Assembly (NCBI GenBank): GCA_035547055.1
Contig: DASZVN010000077.1
Span: 1 to 23,710, forward strand
Direction of reading: 5' to 3'
DNA from: DASZVN01 sp035547055
GTDB taxonomy: Bacteria; Pseudomonadota; Alphaproteobacteria; Rhizobiales; Methylopilaceae
Length of the DNA stretch: 23,710 nt
Shown one piece after another: positions 1 through 7,484 of this stretch. The translations under genes were made by a program, and so were the position numbers. Every line of letters begins with the position of its first letter. Position 1 is the first letter of the stretch. The notes under the pieces are model-generated. The model had not been told where the DNA came from, searched no databases, and saw only the letters and a list, made by a program, of their open reading frames with translations.

Positions 1-1
1 C

Positions 2-1177
2 CCGCGCTTTCCCGAGCGCATTCGCGAGCAGGGCGGCGACTGCTTCGCCGCCATCAAGCAGAAGGACATCATCGTCCACCACCCCTACGAGTCCTTCGAC
101 GTGGTGGTGCAGTTCCTCCAGCAGGCCGCGCGCGACCCCAATGTCGTCGCCATCAAGCAGACGCTCTACCGTACCTCGCCCGACAGCCCGATCGTGAAGG
201 CGCTGGCCGAGGCGGCCGATGCCGGCAAGTCGGTCACGGCGCTGGTCGAGCTCAAGGCCCGCTTCGACGAGGAGGCCAATATCCGCTGGGCGCGCGACCT
301 CGAGCGCGCCGGCGTGCAGGTGGTGTTCGGCTTCATCGAGCTAAAGACCCATGCCAAGCTGTCGCTCGTCGTGCGTCGCGAGGCCGGGCAACTGGCCTCC
401 TACTGCCATGTCGGCACCGGCAACTACCACCCGGTGACCGCCAAGATTTACACGGATCTTTCCTTCTTCACCGCCGATCCCGTCATCGCTCGCGACGTCG
501 CCCGCATCTTCAATTTCATCACCGGCTACGCCCAGCCGGCCGAGCTGGAGCTGGTGGCGGCCTCGCCGTTCTCGCTCCGCAAGGTGCTGCTCGACCACAT
601 CGCCGAGGAGGTCGGCCACGCCCGTGCCGGCCGGCCCGGCGCGATCTGGGCCAAGCTCAACGCGCTCGTCGATCCCATCGTCATCGACGCGCTCTACGAC
701 GCCAGCGAGGCGGGGGTGAAGATCGACCTCGTGGTGCGCGGCATCTGCTGCCTCCGCCCCGGCGTGCCCGGCCTGTCGGAGAACATCCGCGTCAAGTCGA
801 TCGTCGGCCGGTTCCTCGAGCATTCGCGCATCGTCTGCTTCGGCCGCGGCCACGGCCTTCCCAGCGCCGAGGCTGCGGTCTACATCTCCTCGGCCGACTG
901 GATGCCGCGGAACCTCGATCGCCGGGTCGAGGTTCTGGTGCCGATCCTGAACCGCACCGTCCACGAGCAGGTGCTGAACCAGATCATGGTCGCGAACCTG
1001 ATGGACAACCAGCAGAGCTGGGAGGTGCTGCCGGACGGTGGCTCGCTCCGCATCCAGCCCGGGCCCGACGACGAGCCGTTCAACGCCCACCGTTATTTCA
1101 TGACCAATCCCAGCCTCAGCGGGCGCGGCAGCTCGGTGAAGAAGAGCCCGCCGCGCCGGCTCCGGCGGCGGCGCTGA
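2..1177 (+). CDS. ppk: Polyphosphate kinase 1, C-terminal part (5' end outside window)
   Basis: PPK1 reversibly transfers the gamma phosphate of ATP onto inorganic polyphosphate. The reading frame is open from base 2, so the N-terminal domains lie outside the window and only the two catalytic C-terminal domains are present. The fragment begins in the conserved stretch with HHPYESFDVVVQF and runs through AIKQTLYRTS. The phosphohistidine equivalent to E. coli His435 is in ELKTHAKL (codon 350-352), followed by YCHVGTGNYH. The second conserved His (E. coli His592) is in LEHSRI (codon 821-823), with SSADWMPRNLDRRVEV after it. The tail ends in a basic RRLRRRR stretch. Only 2 bp separate its stop from the ppx start, so the two are almost certainly cotranscribed. 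An internal ATG at 101 is not the true start because homology continues upstream. Confidence 0.97.
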   Translation, partial: PRFPERIREQGGDCFAAIKQKDIIVHHPYESFDVVVQFLQQAARDPNVVAIKQTLYRTSPDSPIVKALAEAADAGKSVTALVELKARFDEEANIRWARDLERAGVQVVFGFIELKTHAKLSLVVRREAGQLASYCHVGTGNYHPVTAKIYTDLSFFTADPVIARDVARIFNFITGYAQPAELELVAASPFSLRKVLLDHIAEEVGHARAGRPGAIWAKLNALVDPIVIDALYDASEAGVKIDLVVRGICCLRPGVPGLSENIRVKSIVGRFLEHSRIVCFGRGHGLPSAEAAVYISSADWMPRNLDRRVEVLVPILNRTVHEQVLNQIMVANLMDNQQSWEVLPDGGSLRIQPGPDDEPFNAHRYFMTNPSLSGRGSSVKKSPPRRLRRRR

Positions 1178-1179
1178 GC

Positions 1180-2691
1180 ATGCCGGCCACGCCGGGACAT
1201 CCGCTCGCGGTCGTCGACATCGGCTCCAACTCGGTGCGCCTGGTGGTCTACGAGCGCCTGGCGCGGAGCCCGACGCCGCAGTTCAACGAGAAGGTCCTGT
1301 GCGGCCTCGCCAGCGTGGTCGCGACCGAGGGGCGCATCACCGAGGGCGCCGCCGGCCGCGTGCTGGCGACGCTCGCCCGCTATCGCCTGCTGTGCGACAA
1401 CATGGGCGTCGACGACGTCTTCGTGCTTGCGACCGCCGCCGTCCGCGAGGCGAAGAACGGCACGGAGTTCCTGGCCCGTGCCGAAGCCGTCATGGGCCGG
1501 CCGGTCCGGCTGCTCTCGGGCGCCGAGGAAGCCGAGCTGTCGGCCTACGGCGTCGTCTGCGGCATCCACCGGCCGCTCGGCGTGGTCGGCGACCTCGGCG
1601 GCGGATCGCTGGAACTCGTGGCCGTCGACGAAGACCGTGCCGGCGCGGGCGTGACGCTGCCGCTCGGCGGTCTCGTGCTCCGCATCGCCGCCCGCGAGTC
1701 CGTCGCGGCGGCGGCCGAGCTGGTGCGCGCCGCGCTGAAGGAGGCGCCGCCGCTTACCGCCGCCAAGGGGCGCTCCTTCTATGCCGTCGGCGGCACCTGG
1801 CGCGCGCTCGCCCATCTGCACATGGAGGAGCGGCGCTATCCGCTCCGGGTGATGCACGGCTATCGCCTGCCGGCAGCCGAGGCGCTGGCATTCGCCGAGC
1901 GCGTCGCCGGCCTCGCGCCGGACGATCTCGCGGCGCTGCCGGGCGTTTCGCCGGGGCGTCGGCCGCTCCTCGCCTATGGCGCGCTGGTGCTGGCCGCGAT
2001 CGTCCGCCGGATGGAGCCGAGCCAGGTGGTGATCTCGGCGCTCGGCGTCCGCGAGGGCCATCTCTTCCGCCTGCTCGACCCGGCGGCCCGCCATGCCGAC
2101 CCCCTGATCAGCGCCGCCGCCGAGCTCGGCGCGCTCCGCGCCCGCTCGCCGCTGCACGGCCCCGAGCTGACGGCCTGGACCGACCGCCTGTTCCAGGCCC
2201 TGGTGCCCGACGAGAGCTCGGCCGAGCGCCGGCTCCGCCACGCCGCCTGCCACCTCGCCGACATCGGCTGGCGCGCCCATCCCGACTATCGCGGCGAGCA
2301 GAGCTTCGACCTCGTCGCCAACGCTGCCTTCGTCGGCGTCGACCATCCCGGCCGCGCCTTCCTCGCGCTGTCGATCTATTTCCGCCACGAGGGCTTCGGC
2401 AACGACCGCGTGCCGGCGCCGCTGGCGGACATCGCCGGATCGCGGCTGGTGCAGCACGCCCGCCTGGTCGGCGCCGCATTCCGGGTCGCGTTCCTCCTGA
2501 CCGGGGGGATGCCCGGCGTGCTGCCGCGCGTGCCGCTGACCGCGGAGCGCAAGCGCCTGGTGCTGCGGGTGCCGGCGCTGCTCGCCGCGCTGCCGTCGGA
2601 GCGCGTCGCCGGCCGCCTGAAGCAGCTCGCCAAGCTCGCCGGCCGCGACGCCACGGTGGACATCGAGGGCCGCGTGTCGGCGGCCTCGTAA
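1180..2691 (+). CDS. ppx: Ppx/GppA family phosphatase (exopolyphosphatase)
   Basis: This is a 503-residue member of the ASKHA-fold Ppx/GppA family, which removes terminal phosphates from polyphosphate and/or hydrolyses pppGpp. The first phosphate-binding loop is VVDIGSNSVRLVVYE at residues 11-25. The ATAAVREAKNG segment and the GDLGGGSLELV glycine loop (from about residue 137) follow in the usual order. The C-terminal half has the HD-like helical domain of long Ppx proteins, and the length is close to E. coli Ppx (513). The gene sits 2 bp after ppk, so synthesis and breakdown of polyphosphate are encoded together. Exopolyphosphatase versus pppGpp phosphatase cannot be separated by eye; the ppk neighbour favours polyphosphate. 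It is convergent with rnd. Confidence 0.93.
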   Translation: MPATPGHPLAVVDIGSNSVRLVVYERLARSPTPQFNEKVLCGLASVVATEGRITEGAAGRVLATLARYRLLCDNMGVDDVFVLATAAVREAKNGTEFLARAEAVMGRPVRLLSGAEEAELSAYGVVCGIHRPLGVVGDLGGGSLELVAVDEDRAGAGVTLPLGGLVLRIAARESVAAAAELVRAALKEAPPLTAAKGRSFYAVGGTWRALAHLHMEERRYPLRVMHGYRLPAAEALAFAERVAGLAPDDLAALPGVSPGRRPLLAYGALVLAAIVRRMEPSQVVISALGVREGHLFRLLDPAARHADPLISAAAELGALRARSPLHGPELTAWTDRLFQALVPDESSAERRLRHAACHLADIGWRAHPDYRGEQSFDLVANAAFVGVDHPGRAFLALSIYFRHEGFGNDRVPAPLADIAGSRLVQHARLVGAAFRVAFLLTGGMPGVLPRVPLTAERKRLVLRVPALLAALPSERVAGRLKQLAKLAGRDATVDIEGRVSAAS

Positions 2692-2718
2692 GGCCCCTCC
2701 GGCTCGCTGCGCTCGTCA

Positions 2719-2790
2719 CCTCTCCCGTTTCACGGGGGAGGATTGCCCTCCGCGCGATAGCCGGATCCTCCCCGTCGCAGACGGGGGAGG
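2719..2790. terminator. Two adjacent hairpins between convergent ppx and rnd
   Basis: The 158-bp gap between the two facing stop codons holds two G+C-rich hairpins. One is at 2719-2741 (9-bp stem with one G-U pair, loop of five). The other is at 2767-2790 (CCTCCCCGTC paired with GACGGGGGAGG, one bulged G, loop of three). Neither has a clear T-run, so termination in both directions is an inference from position. The sequence (CTCCCC/GGGGAG arms flanked by GGTGGAGAGGGCG) also resembles a dispersed intergenic repeat common in Rhizobiales genomes. Nothing else is seen in the gap. Confidence 0.5.
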
Positions 2791-2849
2791 GGGACGATGC
2801 CAAGCATGGTGGAGAGGGCGTTTCCCAGCCGCCCGGGACGAAAAATGCC

Positions 2850-4034
2850 TCAGTCGGCCTCGGTCTCGACTGCGACAACGCGGCCGCGGCGGACGGCAAG
2901 GGCCAGGCGGCCGTGCTTCAGCGCCAGCGCCTTGTCGCCGAACAGCTCGCGGCGCCAGCCATGCAGCGCCCCGACTTCGGCCTGGTCGTCGGCGGCGATG
3001 CGCTCGAGGTCGTCGACCGTCGCCAGGACCTTGCTCGCGACGCCCTCGTGCTCGGCGACCATCTTCAGCAGCACCTTGAGCAGTTCGACCGTCGCCCCGG
3101 TGCCGTTCGGAAGCTGCGGCGGCGCCTCGATCGGGGGGAGCGTCGCCGGATCGCGCTCGAGCCCGCGCTTGACCGCGGCCAGGATGTCGGCGCCGACGCG
3201 CGAGCGCTCGAGCCCGTTCGGCACCGCGCGGAGATGGCCGAGCGCCTCGACGGTGGTCGGCGCGCGGAGCGCGATTTCGCCGAGCGCGTCGTCCTTGAGG
3301 ATGCGCCCGCGCGGCACGTCGCGGCCCTGGGCCTCGCGCTCGCGCCAGGCCGCGAGCTCCATCAGCACCGCGAGGTCGCGCGGCTTCTTGGCCCGGATAC
3401 GGATGCGCCGCCACGCTTCGCCGGGGTCCTGGCGATAGGTGTCGGGCGAGGTCAGGACGGCCATCTCCTCGGCGAGCCAGTCGGCGCGGCGGCGCTTGGC
3501 GAGTTGCTGGGCGAGCTTGCGGTAGACCGGGCGGAGGTGGGTCACGTCGGCCGCGGCGTAGGCGAGCTGCGCCTCCGAGAGCGGCCGGCGGCTCCAGTCG
3601 GTGAAGCGCGAGGACTTGTCGATCTGGACCCCGGCGAGCCGCTGCACGATCTGCTCGTAGGAGACCGAGTCGCCGTGGCCGAGCACCATCGCCGCGACCT
3701 GGGTGTCGAACACCGGGTGCGGCACGATGCCGGCGAGGTGCCAGACGATCTCGATGTCCTGCCGGCCGGAATGGAACACCTTCAGCACGCCGGGGTCGGC
3801 CATCAGCGCCCACAGCGGGGCGAGGTCGAGGCCGTCGGCCAGCGCGTCGACCAGCACCGGCCCCTCGTCGTCGGCGAGCTGGACGACGCAGAGCTTCGGC
3901 CAGAACGTGGTTTCGCGCAGAAACTCGGTGTCGACGGTGACGAACTCGGCCTGGCGCAGCCGCGTGCAGGCGGCGGCCAGCTCATCGGTCGTGGCGATCA
4001 TCGCGAGGTGGGCGGCGTCCAGGGTGTCGGTCAC
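2850..4034 (-). CDS. rnd: Ribonuclease D
   Basis: This 394-residue DEDDy-type 3'-5' exoribonuclease trims the 3' ends of tRNA precursors and other stable RNAs. The DEDDy residues are visible: D35 and E37 in FVTVDTEFLR, D93 in FHSGRQDIEIV, and Y159 and D163 in LAYAAADVTHL. The C-terminal part matches the HRDC region (KPRDLAVLMELAAWRE, then GRILKDDALGEIA). A GTG start at 4034 is chosen because AAGGGA lies about 8 bases upstream and because it overlaps the upstream stop as GTGA, suggesting translational coupling to the thiamine-diphosphate enzyme. An ATG at 4001 (MIATTDELAAA) is closer to where many family members begin, but it has no ribosome binding site. The open frame continues upstream to about 5177, but that part is the antisense shadow of the neighbour. 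Confidence 0.95.
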   Translation of the reverse strand: MTDTLDAAHLAMIATTDELAAACTRLRQAEFVTVDTEFLRETTFWPKLCVVQLADDEGPVLVDALADGLDLAPLWALMADPGVLKVFHSGRQDIEIVWHLAGIVPHPVFDTQVAAMVLGHGDSVSYEQIVQRLAGVQIDKSSRFTDWSRRPLSEAQLAYAAADVTHLRPVYRKLAQQLAKRRRADWLAEEMAVLTSPDTYRQDPGEAWRRIRIRAKKPRDLAVLMELAAWREREAQGRDVPRGRILKDDALGEIALRAPTTVEALGHLRAVPNGLERSRVGADILAAVKRGLERDPATLPPIEAPPQLPNGTGATVELLKVLLKMVAEHEGVASKVLATVDDLERIAADDQAEVGALHGWRRELFGDKALALKHGRLALAVRRGRVVAVETEAD

Positions 4035-5680
4035 GGCCGGCGTCCCTTGACGCGCGGCATGAAGATGAACTCCCACGGGCTCGGCAGCGGCCCGACCGGC
4101 ACCTCGATCAGGCTGGGCCCGTCGCGGCGGGAGAAGGCGCGGCCGAGCGCGGCCTTCAGCGCTTCCGGCGTCTCGGCGCGCTCGGCGGCGGCGCCGAAGC
4201 TCTCGGCGAAGCGGACGAAATCGGGATTGGTGAGGTCGCTCGCGATGGTGCGGCCGCCGAAATTCTGCTCCTGGATTCGCTTGACGTTGCCGAAGGCGCC
4301 GTCGGCGAAGACGACCGTGACAAGCGGGATGCGGTGGTGGACAGCCGTCGCCATCTCGGTCGCGGTGAAGAGAAAACCGCCGTCGCCCGAGATCGCGACC
4401 ACCGGCACGTCCGGCCGGGCGCACTGGGCGCCGAGCGCGGTCGCGAAGCCCCAGCCGAGCCCGTCCTGGTAGCCCGGCGAGAGGAAGGTGCGCGGCCCAT
4501 AGACTGGGAGGGCGAGCCGGGCGGCAAAGCCCATCTGCGTCACCTCGTCGACGAAGATGCCGTCCTCCGGCAGCGCGGCGCGGATGGCGTCGAGGAAGGC
4601 GAGCTGCGGGCCGATCTTGGCGCGCATGCGCTTCGCCATCGCGGCATGGCGCTCCTCCATCTCGGCGCGCCGCGAAGGGCGCTTCGCATTGTGCGCCGGC
4701 ACGAGGTCGACGAGGCGGGCGACGATGCGCCGGGCGTCGCCGATCAGCTTGAGCGCGGGCTTCCCCAGCCGGTCGGGCTCGTCGGGGTCGGAATCGATCC
4801 GGATGATGGCGAGGTCGTCGTCGCCGCCCCACCCTGGCATCTGCATCTGGAGGCGGGTGCCGATGCCGATGACGACGTCGGCCTCTGCCCACAGCGCGTG
4901 GCCGAGGGGCAGCGTGACCGAGAGCGGGTTGCGGTCGTCGACGACCCCGCGGCCGCGGCGGAACGCCACCACCGGCGCCTGCAGCATCTCGGCCAGCGCC
5001 GTCACCTCGGCCGAGGCGTCGAGCGCCCCGCCCCCGGCCACGATCAGCGGATGCTTCGCCGCGCCAAGCCGCTTGGCCGCGTCGGCTAGCGCGTCCTCGT
5101 CGAGCGGCGCTTCGAGCGGGGGCAGGGGGGCCATGGCCGCGACCGGCCCTTTCCGGCCCCACTGGTCGATCGCGCATTCGACCGCCGCCGGCCCGCGCCG
5201 GCCGCTCGCCATGGCCTGGGAGGCCTCGGCGATCGCGGCCGGCGCCTCGTAGGGCGCGCGGATGCGGCCGGTGTGGTCGACCAGCCGCTGGAGGATGCCG
5301 GTCTGGTCACGGATCTCGTGGAGGAAGCCGAAGCTGCGGCCGACCATGGCCTGCGGGATGGTACCGATCAGCGCCAGCACTTCGGCATTGGTGCCGAAGG
5401 CGGTGAGGAGGGCGCTCGCCGCGTTCAGCATGCCCGGCCCCGGCACGACGGCATAGGCCTGCGGCTTGCCGGTCGCGAGGGCGGCGCCGAGCGCCATGTA
5501 GCCGGCGCCCTGCTCATGGCGGGTGTGGATGGTGCGGAGCCGGTTCTTCGCGGCATAGAGCGCGTCGAACAGGGGATCGTTGTGGACGCCGGGGAGGGCG
5601 TAGAGGGTATCGAGGCCGTGGGCGAGGAGGGATGCGACCACCGCCTCGGCGGTGGTCATCGTCGGTGTCACATCAGGCAT
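4031..5680 (-). CDS. Thiamine-diphosphate-dependent enzyme, acetolactate synthase/benzoylformate decarboxylase-like
   Basis: A 549-residue protein with the three-domain layout of ThDP decarboxylases and synthases. The N-terminal Pyr domain carries the cofactor-activating glutamate (E56 in IHTRHEQGAGYMA) and an LPGVHNDPLFDAL start typical of the acetolactate synthase/benzoylformate decarboxylase branch. The middle domain spans about 200-340. The C-terminal PP domain has GDGG at 432-435, followed by VVFADGAFGNVKR. Here the usual metal-binding Asn-Asn pair reads Ala-Asp, with Asp at the metal-ligand position. There is no small regulatory subunit gene (ilvH) beside it, so a role in branched-chain amino acid synthesis is unlikely and the substrate is unknown. 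Its stop overlaps the rnd start by 4 bp. No good ribosome binding site is seen for the ATG at 5680; ATG 5659 is an alternative. Confidence 0.88.
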   Translation of the reverse strand: MPDVTPTMTTAEAVVASLLAHGLDTLYALPGVHNDPLFDALYAAKNRLRTIHTRHEQGAGYMALGAALATGKPQAYAVVPGPGMLNAASALLTAFGTNAEVLALIGTIPQAMVGRSFGFLHEIRDQTGILQRLVDHTGRIRAPYEAPAAIAEASQAMASGRRGPAAVECAIDQWGRKGPVAAMAPLPPLEAPLDEDALADAAKRLGAAKHPLIVAGGGALDASAEVTALAEMLQAPVVAFRRGRGVVDDRNPLSVTLPLGHALWAEADVVIGIGTRLQMQMPGWGGDDDLAIIRIDSDPDEPDRLGKPALKLIGDARRIVARLVDLVPAHNAKRPSRRAEMEERHAAMAKRMRAKIGPQLAFLDAIRAALPEDGIFVDEVTQMGFAARLALPVYGPRTFLSPGYQDGLGWGFATALGAQCARPDVPVVAISGDGGFLFTATEMATAVHHRIPLVTVVFADGAFGNVKRIQEQNFGGRTIASDLTNPDFVRFAESFGAAAERAETPEALKAALGRAFSRRDGPSLIEVPVGPLPSPWEFIFMPRVKGRRP

Positions 5681-5759
5681 CAGCTACGGCAATCGTTGGC
5701 GGCTAAAGGCTTTTCCGCACACTGCCGCGCCGCGGCTGCGCTGTCGAGGGGTTCAACTC

Positions 5760-5851
5760 CGTCATTGCGAGGAGCGGAGCGACGAAGCAATCCAGGGGCC
5801 GCAGGCGCAGCGCCGGTTGCCCTAGATTGCTTCGCTTCGCTCGCAATGACG
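5760..5851. repeat. Dispersed palindromic repeat, family A, copy 1
   Basis: A 92-bp imperfect palindrome running from CGTCATTGCGAGGAGC to GCTCGCAATGACG. The second copy is at 22051-22143. One arm is longer than the other by two 3-nt insertions; in this copy the long arm is on the left. Both copies share GCCGCAGGCGC in the loop. The arm sequence is familiar from intergenic repeats in Bradyrhizobium-like genomes. It sits in the gap upstream of the thiamine-diphosphate gene and downstream of arsC. Confidence 0.85.
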
Positions 5852-5862
5852 GCGAAACCCTC

Positions 5863-5955
5863 CGTCATGGCAGGGCTCGTCCCGGCCATCCACGGCTTCC
5901 TTCTGAGAGGAACGCTGAAAACTCGTGGATGCCCGGCCCGAGGCCGGGCACGACG
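5863..5955. repeat. Dispersed palindromic repeat, family B, copy 1
   Basis: A 93-bp imperfect palindrome whose left arm begins CGTCATGGCAGGGCTCGTC and whose right arm ends GGCCGGGCACGACG. Both arms contain the CCGGCCATCCACG/CGTGGATGCCCGG core. It lies 11 bp from family A copy 1 and 8 bp from the arsC stop, so the 283-bp gap 5681-5963 is almost entirely palindromic repeat. The related copy at 9337-9423 is in the opposite orientation. Confidence 0.85.
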
Positions 5956-5963
5956 TGCTCCGT

Positions 5964-6314
5964 TCAGCCCATCACCTCCTGCAGCCGCTCGACCGGGCGG
6001 CAGAGGCGCACGCCCTCGTCGGTCACGACGATCGGGCGCTCGATCAGGATCGGGTGCCTCACCATCAGGTCGATCAGCTCGGCGTCGGTCCATTTCGGGT
6101 CGTCGAGGCCGAGCTCCTCATAGGGCGTGCCCTTCTTCCGCAGCACCTGGCGCGGGGTCAGCCCGGCGCGGCGGATGAGGTCGGCCAGCGTCGCGCGGTC
6201 GGGCGGCGTCTTGAGATATTCGATCACCTTCGGCTCGGTGCCGCCGTCGCGGATCATCCCGAGCACCTTGCGCGAGGTCGAGCAGTTCGGGTTGTGGTAG
6301 ATGGTGACGGGCAT
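5964..6314 (-). CDS. arsC: Arsenate reductase, glutaredoxin-dependent ArsC family
   Basis: A 116-residue thioredoxin-fold protein of the ArsC family, which reduces arsenate to arsenite using glutathione and glutaredoxin. The active-site loop is YHNPNCSTSRK with the catalytic Cys at residue 11. The arginines corresponding to E. coli ArsC Arg94 and Arg107 are seen in LIERPIVV and LCRP. It is somewhat shorter than E. coli ArsC (141). It starts 6 bp after the cupin stop, with GAGG a few bases before the ATG, so the two form a small operon. No arsR, arsB or acr3 gene is in the window, so this is an isolated arsC. An ArsC-like (YffB/Spx-type) protein with another substrate is possible, but the conserved arginines favour a true ArsC. 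Confidence 0.9.
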   Translation of the reverse strand: MPVTIYHNPNCSTSRKVLGMIRDGGTEPKVIEYLKTPPDRATLADLIRRAGLTPRQVLRKKGTPYEELGLDDPKWTDAELIDLMVRHPILIERPIVVTDEGVRLCRPVERLQEVMG

Positions 6315-6320
6315 CGGGCC

Positions 6321-6809
6321 TCACGGGTGGGGGTGGGTCGGGTCGACCCAGTAGATCTCTTCGGGGTCCTCGGCCGGCTCGACATTCGGGATGTTGATCG
6401 CGACCGCCTCGTTGTCCGAGCGGACCAGGACGCAGTCGAGCGGCTCGGACGGATCGGCGTTGATCTCCTGGTGCGGTACGTAGGGCGGCACGTAGATGAA
6501 GTCGCCCGGCCCGGCCTCGGCGACATATTCGAGGTGGTCGCCCCAGCGCATCCGCGCCCGACCGCGCACTACGTAGATCACGCTTTCCAGATGGCCGTGG
6601 TGGTGCACGCCGGTCTTGGCGTTGGGCTGGATCGAAACGGTGCCGGCCCAGAGCTTCTGCGCTCCGACGCGGGCGTAGTTGATCGCCGCCTGACGGAACA
6701 TGCCGGGCGTCTGCGCGGTGTTGGGATCGAGCCGGTCGCCGGGGACGACGCGGACGCCGTCGTGCTTCCAGCGCTCGGCGTCGTGGTCGTGATCGTGATC
6801 GTGCGCCAT
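6321..6809 (-). CDS. Cupin-domain protein with His/Asp-rich N-terminus
   Basis: A 162-residue single-domain cupin of unknown substrate. The first cupin motif is GVHHHGHLESVIYVVRG, with likely metal ligands H69, H71 and E75. The second is GDFIYVPPYVPHQEIN with H113. The N-terminus is an alternating His-Asp run (MAHDHDHDHD), which could bind metal. ATG 6809 is chosen; the frame extends to a TTG at 6845, but that would add an unremarkable 12 residues. No strong ribosome binding site is seen for either. It is first in a two-gene unit with arsC and is divergent from the DUF2239 gene, with shared operator-like sites between them. It could be an oxygenase, an isomerase or a sensor; the sequence does not decide. 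Confidence 0.88.
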   Translation of the reverse strand: MAHDHDHDHDAERWKHDGVRVVPGDRLDPNTAQTPGMFRQAAINYARVGAQKLWAGTVSIQPNAKTGVHHHGHLESVIYVVRGRARMRWGDHLEYVAEAGPGDFIYVPPYVPHQEINADPSEPLDCVLVRSDNEAVAINIPNVEPAEDPEEIYWVDPTHPHP

Positions 6810-6861
6810 GACGAGGAGGATGGGGCAGGGCACCGGCGGACGCAACGGGAACCGGCCATCA

Positions 6862-6905
6862 TTTTATCCGGGTATATTGTCGGCCTGATTTAATCCGGGT
6901 AAAAT
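6862..6905. promoter_or_regulatory. Paired near-palindromic operator-like sites in divergent promoter region
   Basis: Two sites share the exact 9-mer ATCCGGGTA, at 6866-6874 and 6893-6901, with their CCGG cores 27 bp apart. Each is embedded in AT-rich flanks (TTTTATCCGGGTATATT and TTTAATCCGGGTAAAAT) and is itself close to a palindrome (TAyCCGGrTA). The surrounding DNA is very G+C-rich, so the AT-rich island stands out. The sites lie between the divergent cupin-arsC and DUF2239 genes. The right-hand site abuts the DUF2239 ribosome binding site (GGGA at 6906-6909). I infer a repressor-type dimer binding pair that controls both directions; the regulator is not in the window. Confidence 0.55.
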
Positions 6906-6917
6906 GGGAAATTCTCG

Positions 6918-7484
6918 TTGGAGCTTGTTGCCACGTCGTCGCCGCCGTCCTGCACCGCCTTCGCCGGAACCCGGCGTCTCGCCTCCGGATCCGGCGAGGA
7001 GGTCGCTCCGGTCGTGGCGGCGACGCTGGCCACGGATCCGGCCGCGCAGGTGCTGGTCTTCGACGATGCCACCGGCCGGCAGATCGACCTCGACCTCGGG
7101 CCGGTGCGGCCGCAGCCCACGGCGGAGCCGCGGCGCGGGCCGGGGCGGCCGCGGCTCGGCGTCGTCGCTCGCGAGGTGACGCTCCTGCCGCGCCACTGGG
7201 AATGGCTGAACGGCCAGCCCGGCGGCGCCTCGGTCGCCCTGCGCAGGCTGGTGGACGAGGCGCGGAAGACGCGCGCCGCCGCCGACCGGCTGCGCCAGGC
7301 TCGCGCGGCGGCCGACCGCTTCATGATGGCGCTGGCCGGCGACCGGCCCGGCTACGAGGAGGCGGCGCGCGCGCTCTATGCCGGCGACGGCGCCCGGTTC
7401 GCGCGCCTCACCGCCGATTGGCCGGCCGACGTGCGCGACCACGCCCGCAGTCTCGCCGCGCCCGCCTTCGTCACCCTGCCTTGA
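6918..7484 (+). CDS. DUF2239 family protein
   Basis: A 188-residue protein of the DUF2239 family, whose function is unknown. The family signatures are clear: CTAFAGTRRLASG near the N-terminus (residues 12-24), then a VLVFDDATGRQIDLDLG strand region. After that comes a GRPRLGVVAREVTLLPRHWEWL block followed by QPGGASVALRRLVDEARK, which looks DNA-binding-like, and an alpha-helical C-terminus with RFMMALAGDRPGYEEAARALYAGD. The start is a TTG at 6918, the only start codon between the upstream in-frame stop (6900) and the conserved TAFAG motif; GGGA lies 8 bases before it. It is divergent from the cupin-arsC pair and ends 53 bp before aspS. Whether it controls its own promoter region is unknown. 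Confidence 0.85.
   Translation: MELVATSSPPSCTAFAGTRRLASGSGEEVAPVVAATLATDPAAQVLVFDDATGRQIDLDLGPVRPQPTAEPRRGPGRPRLGVVAREVTLLPRHWEWLNGQPGGASVALRRLVDEARKTRAAADRLRQARAAADRFMMALAGDRPGYEEAARALYAGDGARFARLTADWPADVRDHARSLAAPAFVTLP

Noticed and set aside
1299..4472. A 1057-codon open frame on the plus strand spanning ppx, the intergenic gap and the antisense of rnd.
   Set aside because: Arg/Ala/Pro-rich composition with no family character, in the wrong frame of ppx and antisense to rnd; a product of high G+C content.
4035..5177. In-frame upstream extension of the rnd frame.
   Set aside because: It is the alternative-frame shadow of the thiamine-diphosphate enzyme gene on the same strand; the real rnd starts at 4034 or 4001.
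5760..5955. Tandem palindromes considered as a CRISPR array or insertion sequence ends.
   Set aside because: The two units are different families, not repeats with spacers, and there is no transposase or cas gene nearby.
6904..7179. ATG at 6904 as the DUF2239 start (91-codon frame).
   Set aside because: It is in a different frame and gives an Arg/Pro-rich sequence; the DUF2239 motifs are in the frame starting at TTG 6918.
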